Assembly: GCA_018713205.1 (NCBI GenBank)
Contig: DVFN01000094.1
Location: 1-64,000 of the forward strand
Reading direction: 5' to 3'
Length of the DNA: 64,000 bases
Source: Candidatus Avoscillospira stercorigallinarum
Lineage (GTDB): Bacteria > Bacillota > Clostridia > Oscillospirales > Oscillospiraceae
Position numbers and translations under genes: made by a program. Below the pieces are notes generated by a model that saw nothing but the letters and a program-made list of their open reading frames with translations, was not told the DNA's origin and searched no databases. Below are positions 38,098-47,090 of this stretch, in pieces (positions within the stretch are counted from its first letter, which is position 1; the number at the start of each line of letters is the position of its first letter).

Positions 38098-38906
38098 GGA
38101 GTGCCCTCCCGTCCCGGTGTGCAGGGCCGTTTGACCGGCAGACAGATGGTGCGCGGCGCGCCGTAGCGGTCCCGCACCGTGACCACGTCGATTTCAATGC
38201 CGTATACCGCCTGGAGGTTTTCCGGCGTGATCACCTGCTCCGGCGGGCCGAAGGCGGCCACCTGCCCCTCCCGCATCAGCAGCACCTTGGTGCCCACCGA
38301 GGCCGGATACTCGGGGCTGTGGGTGGACATGACGACGCAGTAGCCCCGCCGGGCCAGATCCGCCACCACCTCCATCAGAAGCTGATGGTTGGCATAGTCC
38401 AGATTGGCCGAGGGCTCGTCCAGCACCAGAATTTTCGCCGCCTGACAGATGGCCCGGGCAATGAGAATCAGCTGCCGCTGCCCGCCGCTGAGGGCGGTGT
38501 ATTTTTTGTTGGCTAGATGGGCCGCGCCCAGCTTCTCCAGGGCGGCGAAGGCGGCGTCCCGGTCGGCGGCCTTGGGCGTCTCGAAGGCCGACAGCTGAGA
38601 GGCCCGGCCCATGGTCACCACGTCCAGCACCGTATAGGCGTAGACCGGCGTGTGGTATTGGGGGATGTAGGCGATGCGCGTGGCCAGCTCCCGGGGGGAG
38701 AGGGTGCGCAGCTCGTCGCCATCCAGGCGGATGGACCCGCCGGTGAGCGGCAGAATGCCCAGCAGCAGCCGGAAGAGCGTAGTCTTGCCGCAGCCGTTGG
38801 GGCCCACCAGACACAGCACGTCCCCGGCGTCGGCCCGGCAGCTGACGCCGCGCACCACGTCGCCGCCGCCGTAGCCGCCCCACACCTGCTCCACTTCCAG
38901 GCCCAT
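38094..38906 (-). CDS. metal/siderophore-type ABC transporter ATP-binding protein (FecE/BtuD-like)
   Basis: CLVGPNGCGKTTLFRLLLG; ALSGGQRQLILIARAICQAAKILVLDEPSANLD. Confidence 0.92.
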   Translation of the reverse strand: MGLEVEQVWGGYGGGDVVRGVSCRADAGDVLCLVGPNGCGKTTLFRLLLGILPLTGGSIRLDGDELRTLSPRELATRIAYIPQYHTPVYAYTVLDVVTMGRASQLSAFETPKAADRDAAFAALEKLGAAHLANKKYTALSGGQRQLILIARAICQAAKILVLDEPSANLDYANHQLLMEVVADLARRGYCVVMSTHSPEYPASVGTKVLLMREGQVAAFGPPEQVITPENLQAVYGIEIDVVTVRDRYGAPRTICLPVKRPCTPGREGTP

Positions 38907-38907
38907 G

Positions 38908-39960
38908 TCAATCCCGCTCCTTCCGCTTAATGATAAGGTAGATAAAGAAGGGCGCGCCCATGATGCTGGTGACCACGCCCAGCGGCAGCTCCATGGTGAG
39001 CACCGACCGGGCCAGGTCGTCCATCAGCACCAGATAGGCCCCGCCCAGCAGCGCGCTGGCGGGAATCAGCCGGTGGTAGTCCGGCCCCACCAGGGCCCGG
39101 GCCATGTGGGGGATCATCAGCCCCACCCAGCCGATCAGACCGCCCAGACAAACGGCCGCGGCGCTGAGCAGCGTGGAGGCGAAAATCAGAATCATTCGGT
39201 ATCGCCGCACATGGATGCCCAGGGTCCGGGCCTCCTCCTCCTCCAGAGTCAGCAGGTTGATTCGCCACCGCAGCAGGAAAATCAGGATAAGCCCCACCAC
39301 CATGGGCAGCGCGCTCCAGAGAAAGGCCTCGGTGTCGGCCTTTTTCAGGCTGCCCATCAGCCAGAAGGTGATTTTTTGCAGGGTGTCCGTGGGGTCGGAG
39401 ACGTATTTAATCATGGTGACGCCGGCGTTGCACAGGGCCATGACCATGGAGCCGGTGAGAACCAGGCTGAGAATCTGGGAGTGGGCCGACTTGCGGCTGA
39501 CCAGATAGGAGAAGGTCACCGCCGACACGCCGCCCACAAAGGCCGCCAGCTGAATCAGCCAGTTGGACGCGCCCCAGAGGATGGCCAGGGAGGCGCCCAG
39601 GCTGGCGCCCGAGGACACGCCCAGAATGTCCGGCGAGACCAGGGGATTGCGGAACATGCCCTGATAGGTGGCTCCGGCCACCGACAGCGACGCGCCGATC
39701 AGTACGGCGGAGAGAATCCGGGGCAGGCGGATGTTCCAGAAGATGGTGACGGCCTGGTCCCGCAGACCCGTCTGGTCGGTAAAGCGGCTCAGAAAGGCCC
39801 GGACCACCTCCACCGGCGTCAGGGGAAAATAGCCGATCCAGAAGGACAGCAGAATTGCGGCCAGCAGCACCAGCCCCAGACCCAGCAGGATCAGCCGGTA
39901 GTAGCGCCGCCGCTGCCGGGCGGCCTCTTGCGGCAGCAGTTCCATGGCGGTTCCTCCCAT
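38908..39960 (-). CDS. FecCD-family ABC transporter permease
   Basis: RLPRILSAVLIGASLSVAGATYQGMFRNPLVSPDILGVSSGASLGA; start could be 39945. Confidence 0.92.
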   Translation of the reverse strand: MGGTAMELLPQEAARQRRRYYRLILLGLGLVLLAAILLSFWIGYFPLTPVEVVRAFLSRFTDQTGLRDQAVTIFWNIRLPRILSAVLIGASLSVAGATYQGMFRNPLVSPDILGVSSGASLGASLAILWGASNWLIQLAAFVGGVSAVTFSYLVSRKSAHSQILSLVLTGSMVMALCNAGVTMIKYVSDPTDTLQKITFWLMGSLKKADTEAFLWSALPMVVGLILIFLLRWRINLLTLEEEEARTLGIHVRRYRMILIFASTLLSAAAVCLGGLIGWVGLMIPHMARALVGPDYHRLIPASALLGGAYLVLMDDLARSVLTMELPLGVVTSIMGAPFFIYLIIKRKERD

Positions 39961-40151
39961 TTCCTCCCTTGACAGGAGGAGAAAAATGTGCTATGTTCAC
40001 AGCAACACCGATGTGTTTTCAAAAGCGAATCGCTCAAAAAGCTCTATCGTTAGTATCGCACATTCGGTGCGGAATGTCAATTTCGGGTTTTCGTCCGGGG
40101 ACGGAGACGGAATGCGGCAGAATTCGGAAGAAAAAGAGGTGTCAACAGCCA

Positions 40152-41327
40152 ATGAAGAACCCCAACAAGCGGCTGGCGCTGCTTCTGGCGGCGCTGCTGG
40201 TCCTGAGTCTGTTCGCCGGCTGCGCCCGGCAGAGCGAGGCTTCGCCGCCCGCCGGCGCGGAGACCGCCACCCAGGAGACGTCCGACGCCCCGGATTCGAC
40301 CCAGGAGGCCGAGGATGCGGCGCAGCCGGACGACGCCGGGGAAGAGGCGTCCGCCACGCGGGAAATCACCGACATGGCGGGCCGGACCATGACCATTCCG
40401 GCGGAGATCCAATCGGTCTTTTCCACCGGCGCCACCGCGGCCATCTATCTCTATACGTTGGCCCCGGACCTGCTGCTGGGCTGGAACTATGCGCTCAACG
40501 ACGTGGAGAAGCGCGTCATTCTGGAGCAGTACCACGATCTGCCCAACTTCGGCCAGGGCGACGCCATCAGCTACGAGGCAGTCATCGCGGCCGGTCCCTC
40601 CATCGCACTGAACGTGGCCGCGATCCATGACGGCAGCATCGACGATTCCGATACCATGGCCCAGCAGCTGGGTATCCCGGTGGTCATGGTCAGCGCCGAC
40701 CTGCTGGACGCGCCGGAGGTCTACCGCTTCCTGGGCGAGCTCTTCGGCATGGAGGAGGAGGCCGAGGCCCTGGCGTCCTACGCCCAGAAGACCTTTGACG
40801 ATATCGCCGGCCTGGATATCCCGGAGGAGGAAAAGGTCCGCATTTACTACGGCAACGGCGAGGACTCCCTGGAGACCGCCCCGGCCGGGTCCTCTCACGG
40901 ACAGATCATCGACCTGGTCAACGCCGTCAATGTGGCCGATCTGGAGCTGGGCGACGGCTCCCGGGTGCAGATTTCGGCGGAGCAGCTGCTGGCCTGGGAC
41001 CCTGACGTCATCATCGTCAACGGCGAGCCCAAGGCCGATCTGACCGGCGCGGCGGCGGCCGAGGCGATTCTGAATGATCCCACCTACGCCACGCTGAAGG
41101 CCGTGCAGAACGGCGCGGTCTACGGTACGCCCAACGCGCCCTTCAGCTGGATCGACCGGCCCCCGGGGCCCAACCGCATTGTGGGAATCCGTTGGCTCTC
41201 CGGCCTGATCTACCCCGAATACCTGGACTTCGACGTGGACGAGGCGGTCAAGGAGTTCTTCCAGCTCTTCTACCACGTGGAGCTCACCGACGAGCAGCTG
41301 ACGCAGCTCTATAACGGTACAATCTAA
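40152..41327 (+). CDS. ABC transporter substrate-binding lipoprotein (FepB/BtuF-like)
   Basis: lipobox LSLFAGC; REITDMAGRTMTIPAEIQSVFSTG; WIDRPPGPNRIVGIRWLSGLIYPEY. Confidence 0.9.
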   Translation: MKNPNKRLALLLAALLVLSLFAGCARQSEASPPAGAETATQETSDAPDSTQEAEDAAQPDDAGEEASATREITDMAGRTMTIPAEIQSVFSTGATAAIYLYTLAPDLLLGWNYALNDVEKRVILEQYHDLPNFGQGDAISYEAVIAAGPSIALNVAAIHDGSIDDSDTMAQQLGIPVVMVSADLLDAPEVYRFLGELFGMEEEAEALASYAQKTFDDIAGLDIPEEEKVRIYYGNGEDSLETAPAGSSHGQIIDLVNAVNVADLELGDGSRVQISAEQLLAWDPDVIIVNGEPKADLTGAAAAEAILNDPTYATLKAVQNGAVYGTPNAPFSWIDRPPGPNRIVGIRWLSGLIYPEYLDFDVDEAVKEFFQLFYHVELTDEQLTQLYNGTI

Positions 41328-41384
41328 TCCCGCTGCCCCGGGCAGCCATACAGTCGTACAGAACCGGGGTTCGATGGTTCCCGA

Positions 41385-41722
41385 TTCGTAGGGGCCGATG
41401 CCCACATCGGCCCGCATGGCTCCGTGTGCAAGGCAGTCCGATCGCCGCTTTGGGCGTAGGGCGGCATGCCCACATGCCGCCATACCCGTGCCGCGATGCT
41501 TGCGGACTCTTTGGTTCCGGCAGCCTGCTTTGGCGGGGTGTGGGCACCCCGCCCTACGGGCCGGGCCGAACGTACGCCGTAGGGGCGGCTATCAGCCGCC
41601 CGACCAGGCCTCCGGTTCCCGTCGCGCCCCCGCCGAACGCCGTAGGGCGGCATGCCCACATGCCGCCAGCCGGGTACTGGGCTTCCCAAGCCCCGGCGGG
41701 GTGTAGGCGCCCCGCCCCTACG
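41385..41722. repeat. dense block of GTAGGGGCG hairpin repeats (six copies)
   Basis: 41385-41414, 41454-41481, 41532-41559, 41576-41603, 41640-41667, 41695-41722. Confidence 0.85.
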
Positions 41723-41739
41723 CCCTTGTACCGAGTTTT

Positions 41740-41782
41740 CCAGCCTGCCGAAAAGACTTTTTCGACAGGCTGGCTCTGTTGT
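41740..41782. terminator. terminator-like hairpin
   Basis: CCAGCCTGCCGAAAAGACTTTTTCGACAGGCTGG. Confidence 0.65.
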
Positions 41783-41840
41783 TTTCTGCGAAAAGATGGT
41801 ATAATCATCCCATAGCATCAGAAAACAGTGGGGTGATCGC

Positions 41841-42752
41841 ATGACGGCGGCATTGATTATCGCGGCGGGACAGGGCAGAGACCGGCGGCAGATCGAGCCG
41901 GACCGGGAGGTGGGCGCGCTGAGCGCCGTAAAGCGCTGTGTGCTGACCTTCCAGGCGGCCGGCGTGGCGCGGGTGGTGGTGGTCTGCGGCGACCGGGAGG
42001 ACGGCAGGACCGAAAAGCTGGTGGCCCATATGAATGTGACCTTCCTGTTCAGCTCCGACGCGGGGGAAATGCTGGACAGCGTAAAACTGGGCTTGTCGTT
42101 CCTCCAGGGCAAGTGCGGCGACGTGCTGATTGCCCATACCGACGTGCCGCTCTTCCAGGTGGAGACGGTCCGAGCGCTGCTGGAGGCCGGCGGCGGGCTG
42201 TGTGTCCCGGTCTGCGGCGGCCGGGGCGGCCACCCCATCCGCTTGGCAGCCGGATATATTCCGGAGATCCTGGCCTATGGCGGCTCCGGCGGTCTGGCGG
42301 GCGCGCTGCGGGCGGCCGGTCTGGCGCGGACGGAGGTGCCGGTGGAGGACCCGGGCATCCTGACCCATATCCAGGACCGGGACGGCTGCGAGGCGCTGCT
42401 CTCCGCCCAGCGGGAGCCCCGGCTGCGGCCGGCGTTCCGGTTCCAGCTGATGCGGGACCAGCCGTTCTACGGCCCCGGCGCGCACCAATTGCTGCAGCTC
42501 ACCGAGGAGACCGGCGCGCTGCTGGACGCCTGCCGTCACATGGGCATCTCCTACAGCAAGGGGCGGAAGATCATCGCCAATCTGGAGCGGCAGATGGGCT
42601 GCCCGATGCTGGAGCGCACCCGGGGCGGCAAGGACGGCGGCGCATCCACGGTGACCCCGGAGGGCCGTGCGCTGATCCGCCGCTACAGCGCCTTCTGCGA
42701 AGAGGCCGAGACCATTCTGACGGAGCTCTTCCGGCAGTATTTCGAGCCATGA
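41841..42752 (+). CDS. MobA/MocA-like NTP transferase fused to C-terminal ModE-like winged-helix domain
   Basis: LIIAAGQGRDRRQIEPDREVGALSAVKR, IAHTDVPLF, RGGHPIRLA; C-term LLDACRHMGISYSKGRKIIANLERQMGCPMLERTRGGKDGGASTVTPEGRALIRRY. Confidence 0.85.
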   Translation: MTAALIIAAGQGRDRRQIEPDREVGALSAVKRCVLTFQAAGVARVVVVCGDREDGRTEKLVAHMNVTFLFSSDAGEMLDSVKLGLSFLQGKCGDVLIAHTDVPLFQVETVRALLEAGGGLCVPVCGGRGGHPIRLAAGYIPEILAYGGSGGLAGALRAAGLARTEVPVEDPGILTHIQDRDGCEALLSAQREPRLRPAFRFQLMRDQPFYGPGAHQLLQLTEETGALLDACRHMGISYSKGRKIIANLERQMGCPMLERTRGGKDGGASTVTPEGRALIRRYSAFCEEAETILTELFRQYFEP

Positions 42753-42914
42753 GCGGCGCACACGGGTGGGGCATCCGGCCTTTGCCCCTGTTTGCGCTGC
42801 TGCTGGGAAAATTGGTAAAAAAATTTTAACAGAGAAATGGTCCTGACTTTGTAGAACTATCCGCCGTTTGCTGAGGCAAGCCGGCGGGATATGTTCTGTT
42901 TCTGCAAATTCTGG

Positions 42915-42966
42915 AAAATTGTGCGCCAACGTATTAACATATGTTAATGCGCCGGCGCACAATTTT
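42915..42966. promoter_or_regulatory. 52-bp palindromic operator containing a PrfA-box-like core
   Basis: AAAATTGTGCGCC ... TTAACATATGTTAA ... GGCGCACAATTTT, 23/26 positions symmetric; TATAAT at 42969-42974. Confidence 0.8.
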
Positions 42967-42996
42967 AATATAATATACCAGAAGGTGGTGCAAGAA

Positions 42997-43578
42997 ATGG
43001 AGATACGAGCATTTTATCGCGACGCGCTGGGCGTGCGGGACCCGCAGCTCCTGACGATGCTGGAAGAAAACAGCCATGTGGTTCAGGTGGATAAGGGCCA
43101 GAAGGTGCTGGATTTTGGCGAGATTTGCACAGAGATTCTGTTTTTGGCTTCAGGGATATTCCGCGGCTATTTTCTGGACGCAAGGGGCCGGGATGTAACG
43201 GACTGTTTTGGTGTTCTGCCGGGGATGCCCGCGCTGCCGTGCTCCGGCTTTGAGAAACCCAGTCCCATCTGCATCGAGGTATTGGAGGACAGTGAATTTG
43301 TCGCCATTCCGATTCGGGCCCTGCTGCCCCATTTGACGGCCAGTATGGAACTCATGTCGATCTACAACATGCTGCTGCAGGAGTCTCTGAAGGAGCACTG
43401 GGAGAACAAAATCGCCTTGGGCCAGTATTCTGCGGCGGAGCGGTACCAGTGGTTTCTGAAGAGCTATCCCGGGCTAATTGACCGCGTGCCCCACAGAGAC
43501 GTGGCCTCCTTCCTGGGTATGACACCGGTATCCCTGTCCCGAATTCGCCGGGAATTGCGGGATAAGGGAGAAGCCTAG
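42997..43578 (+). CDS. Crp/Fnr family transcriptional regulator
   Basis: cyclic-nucleotide-binding-like fold; C-term HTH HRDVASFLGMTPVSLSRIRRELRDKG. Confidence 0.85.
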   Translation: MEIRAFYRDALGVRDPQLLTMLEENSHVVQVDKGQKVLDFGEICTEILFLASGIFRGYFLDARGRDVTDCFGVLPGMPALPCSGFEKPSPICIEVLEDSEFVAIPIRALLPHLTASMELMSIYNMLLQESLKEHWENKIALGQYSAAERYQWFLKSYPGLIDRVPHRDVASFLGMTPVSLSRIRRELRDKGEA

Positions 43579-43620
43579 CCGCGGTGCTGCCCGACGCGAA
43601 AAGGCGGGCTGTACATGATG

Positions 43621-43674
43621 AATAGGCTCCCTCCATGGGCGACCAAACACGGTCGATCCTGGAGGGAGCCTATT
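43621..43674. terminator. bidirectional terminator hairpin between convergent genes
   Basis: AATAGGCTCCCTCCA ... TGGAGGGAGCCTATT. Confidence 0.75.
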
Positions 43675-43678
43675 ATAT

Positions 43679-45526
43679 TTATTCCGTCGGCTGGGTCAGC
43701 AGCCCCAGGAGGTCGGCGGGGGAGACGGAACCGTCCACGTGGAAGCGCTTCATGCAGTACAGGGTCTGCGGCAGCCCCCGAACCACGGTGTTGACGCCGG
43801 GCTCTGTGGAGAGCGTCACGCGAATTCCGTTTTCCTCCAGCACCCACTGGGAGAGGGTGGAGTAGGCGCCGGAGGGGTAGGCCAAAACATCCACGGTTTC
43901 GCCGGTGGCATCTTCCAGCACCTGGCGGCTCTTCTGAATGTCGGCGGTCAGCGCCGCGACGTAGTCTTCTTCAGATTCACCGGGCAGGGGCAGAATGGTT
44001 TCCCGGAAGGGGCCGTCGCCCGTTTCAAAGGGCGGCCACTGGTGCATGTCGTAGGTGTGGCTCTGGACGGAGATCAGACCAGAGGCCACCATCTCGGCCG
44101 CTTCCTCGCCGGAAAAATGCGGGTTCATTTCGTGCCCGGTGTCCTTGTAGGTGTCCTTGCCCAGAGAGACGCCGATGGCGAAGATCGTTGCCTTCATCTG
44201 GTATTTTGCGAGAATGGGGTAGGCCAAGGTGTAATTGCTGGAGTAGCCGTCGTCAAAGGTAATCATCACCGGCTTCTCCGGCAGATCAGCGCCCTCGTAG
44301 ACGTAGGCCATGAGCTCGTCAAAGGAGATGGACGTATAGCCTGCTTCCGAAAGGGCCTGGATTTGCGCCTCAAACTGTGCGGCCGTCAAATCGGTCTCAG
44401 CCGCGGCCTCCTCGGCCAGATTGTGGTACATAAGAATGGGCGCCTGGGCTTCTATTTCGGCCTGGGGCAGCGCCTGGGCCTCCAGCCCCTGGGCCACGTG
44501 CTGGGCGGCGGTTTCGGCGGTGACATAGGCGCCGAAGTCTTCGGGAATCCACAGGTCGGTCCGCCCGGCCATCCGGGCCGCCATCATTTCGCCCACGTTG
44601 TTGCGGAAGTGGGTGGCGTCATAGAAGTAGCGCATCTCCCGGCTGACGCTGGAGCAGGAGAAGTCCCAGAAGGGCGTCACCTGAGCCAGCGCGTCGTAGA
44701 AGGCGATGACCGCGTCGAGATCGAAGTTATCGAAATAATCCCGGTATACCGGTCCGGCCACCACGGTCAGATTGACTCCGGCGGCGGCGCACATGTCACG
44801 GATGGCGGCTACGCTCTTCATGCAGTTTTCCGTCTGGCCCAGAGACAGGGGGCCGCTCTGCGGATAGTCGGCGAAAACGGGGTAGGCGGTCAGATACTCC
44901 TCCACGCTGCCGATGGGCTCGGCGTCCCGGACCCGCTTGTCGTAAGTCCCGGTGACCTCGTCGAAGACGTCAAAATCCTGGGGCAGCAGGGTGTCCTCCC
45001 CCAGGGCCTGGAGCTTGGCCAGACCATAGCGGAAATCGGCCAGCAGGTAGCGGCTGTAGTGAGACAGCGCCGAGATATCCGGGTCCACCAGGTAGTGGAG
45101 GTTTTTGGTCAGCCGGTTGGACTCCTCGTCGTAGGTCATGCCGTTGTCCAGATAGACGTTGAGAATGATGTTTTTGACCTCATAATGTTCCAGCAGATAG
45201 GCCGTGAGCTTTTCGCAGTCGAGCATATCGGCGTCATACATGATGAGATTGTAGAAGCTGGCGTCATAGAGTTCGTTCAAGGCCTCCGTGGGGAAGGAGC
45301 TGGTGGAGGAGCAGCCGATGATATAGGAGTCGTAGTCCTGGTGATGCTGCTCCAGCCAGGAGGTTTTGGCCACCCTGGGGTTGTTGGTCTCGTCGTAGGA
45401 GAACCACTGGAACACCGGGTCGCCGAACGCGCCGAAGGGGTCGGTGACATAGTTGAAGGCTGCCAGCGCCAGCACCAGGGCCAGCGCCGTGGCGGCAAAG
45501 AGAATCACCCATTTTTTAGCCTGCAT
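43679..45526 (-). CDS. DltD/AlgX-like SGNH N-terminal domain fused to polysaccharide deacetylase
   Basis: N-term TM and AFNYVTDPFGAFG...YIIGCSSTSSFPTEALNE...YDATHFRNNVGEMMAARM; C-term APILMYHNLAEE, PVMITFDDGYSSNYTLAYPILAKY, QSHTYDMH, LAYPSGAYS. Confidence 0.85.
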   Translation of the reverse strand: MQAKKWVILFAATALALVLALAAFNYVTDPFGAFGDPVFQWFSYDETNNPRVAKTSWLEQHHQDYDSYIIGCSSTSSFPTEALNELYDASFYNLIMYDADMLDCEKLTAYLLEHYEVKNIILNVYLDNGMTYDEESNRLTKNLHYLVDPDISALSHYSRYLLADFRYGLAKLQALGEDTLLPQDFDVFDEVTGTYDKRVRDAEPIGSVEEYLTAYPVFADYPQSGPLSLGQTENCMKSVAAIRDMCAAAGVNLTVVAGPVYRDYFDNFDLDAVIAFYDALAQVTPFWDFSCSSVSREMRYFYDATHFRNNVGEMMAARMAGRTDLWIPEDFGAYVTAETAAQHVAQGLEAQALPQAEIEAQAPILMYHNLAEEAAAETDLTAAQFEAQIQALSEAGYTSISFDELMAYVYEGADLPEKPVMITFDDGYSSNYTLAYPILAKYQMKATIFAIGVSLGKDTYKDTGHEMNPHFSGEEAAEMVASGLISVQSHTYDMHQWPPFETGDGPFRETILPLPGESEEDYVAALTADIQKSRQVLEDATGETVDVLAYPSGAYSTLSQWVLEENGIRVTLSTEPGVNTVVRGLPQTLYCMKRFHVDGSVSPADLLGLLTQPTE

Positions 45527-45544
45527 TGTAACCTCCTTGGGGCA

Positions 45545-47089
45545 TCAGAACTGGCCGTAGATAAAGGCGGAGGAGATGTAGCCGGTGCGGAACACGCCGA
45601 AGGCTACGATCACCAGAAGCGGCACGACAATGGCCAGCCACTGGACCAGGGGACGCTGCCGGGCCAAGGTCTCGCGGACATGGCCGCCGCGCTCCTGGTA
45701 GAACTCCACCGTCACCAGCACCGCCGCGGCCAGGCCCAGCAGCAGGAAATCGCCGCCGGTGAGGCCCAGGGAGAGCAGCGTCCCGTCGGTCAGCTGGGAA
45801 AAGACCGGGCGGGTAAAGGTGGCGACCAACAGGCTCCCGGCGGTCAGCAGCCGGGGGGCCCGGGTCAGATACCGGCCCAGGAACACCAGAAAGCAGGTCC
45901 GGACGGTCATGACGATCCGCCAGCCCAGGGAACCGCCGTCGATGTGCAGAGCGTCCTTCCAGCTTTGGAACCGCCGCTCCAGGAGCAGCGAGGACGTAAT
46001 GATAGTGCCGTTCCAAAGGCCGTAGACGATATACTTGAGGCTGGACCCATGCCATACGCCGATGACCAGGTAGATGATAAACGTGGCCAGGGACGTGGCA
46101 AAGATTTTCCCGCCCAGACCGCCGATGTGCCGCCGGGCCCACTTGCCCAGGCGGCCGAAGGGCTTGGAGAGGGACAGGGGATAGAAGAGGTAGTCCCGCA
46201 TCCATTGGCCCAGGGAAATGTGCCACCGCCGCCAGTAGTCGGCCAGGGAGGTGGCGAAGAGGGGACGGCGGAAGTTCTCGGCCATGGTGATCCCCAGCAT
46301 CTGCGCCACGCCGCGGGCGATATCGATGCCGCCGGAGAAGTCGCAATAGAGCTGGACGCAGTAGAAGAAAATGCCGACGGCGATGACCGCGCCGCCGTAG
46401 GGGCAGTTGTCGCGGATCACCGTATCCACCAGCACGGCCGCCCGGTCGGCGATGACCAGCTTTTTGAAGTAGCCCCACATGGCCAGCTGGATGCCGTACT
46501 GGAGATTCTGCCAGGATAATTCCTTGGGGGCCAGTAGCTGGGGCGCCAGCGCGTCGTACCGGCCGATTGGTCCCTGAATCATCTGCGGGAAGAAGGAGAC
46601 AAACAGCAGATACTTGACCGGATTATTCTGAGCCGCCTTGCCCCGGTACACGTCCACCACATAGCCCACGGCCTGAAAGGTGAAGAACGAGAGCCCCAGA
46701 GGCATGAGAAAATCCCACCGGGGCAGCCGTGCGGCCACGGGGGTGGGGAGGAGCTCCAGGGTGAAGTTCCAGTATTTCATGGCGTAGAGCAGGCCGAAGC
46801 ACAGCACAGCGCCCAGGGCGGCCACGCGCTTCTTGGCGGCTTTGAGCTGGTTTTGCCGGGCCTTGTCAGCGCCCTTGCGCTGGTCATTGAGGCGCTGCAG
46901 CGCCAGGCCGCAGCCCCAGGTCACGGCGGCCACGGCCAGCAGCCATATCACGGTCCTGCCTCCGCCGGATAGATAGAAGACCATGCTGGCTGCCAGCAGC
47001 AGCAGCCACTGGAACCGACGGGGCAGCAGATAGTACAGCGTCACCGTCGCCAGCACCAGCAGCACAAAGGTCAAAGAGGTAAATGCCAT
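45545..47089 (-). CDS. MBOAT family O-acyltransferase (DltB/AlgI-like)
   Basis: LFVSFFPQMIQGPIGRYDALAPQL; FATSLADYWRRWHISLGQWMRDYLFYPL; VIGVWHGSSLKYIVYGLWNG. Confidence 0.93.
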   Translation of the reverse strand: MAFTSLTFVLLVLATVTLYYLLPRRFQWLLLLAASMVFYLSGGGRTVIWLLAVAAVTWGCGLALQRLNDQRKGADKARQNQLKAAKKRVAALGAVLCFGLLYAMKYWNFTLELLPTPVAARLPRWDFLMPLGLSFFTFQAVGYVVDVYRGKAAQNNPVKYLLFVSFFPQMIQGPIGRYDALAPQLLAPKELSWQNLQYGIQLAMWGYFKKLVIADRAAVLVDTVIRDNCPYGGAVIAVGIFFYCVQLYCDFSGGIDIARGVAQMLGITMAENFRRPLFATSLADYWRRWHISLGQWMRDYLFYPLSLSKPFGRLGKWARRHIGGLGGKIFATSLATFIIYLVIGVWHGSSLKYIVYGLWNGTIITSSLLLERRFQSWKDALHIDGGSLGWRIVMTVRTCFLVFLGRYLTRAPRLLTAGSLLVATFTRPVFSQLTDGTLLSLGLTGGDFLLLGLAAAVLVTVEFYQERGGHVRETLARQRPLVQWLAIVVPLLVIVAFGVFRTGYISSAFIYGQF

Positions 47090-47090
47090 C

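Noticed and set aside
39961-40151. Riboswitch between the divergent metal-transporter genes
   Set aside because: I could not fold it into a known riboswitch class; only a short TATCG direct repeat noted, too weak to claim.
43739-46519. 926-aa plus-strand ORF opposite the SGNH-deacetylase and MBOAT genes
   Set aside because: Antisense shadow; minus strand has conserved catalytic motifs.
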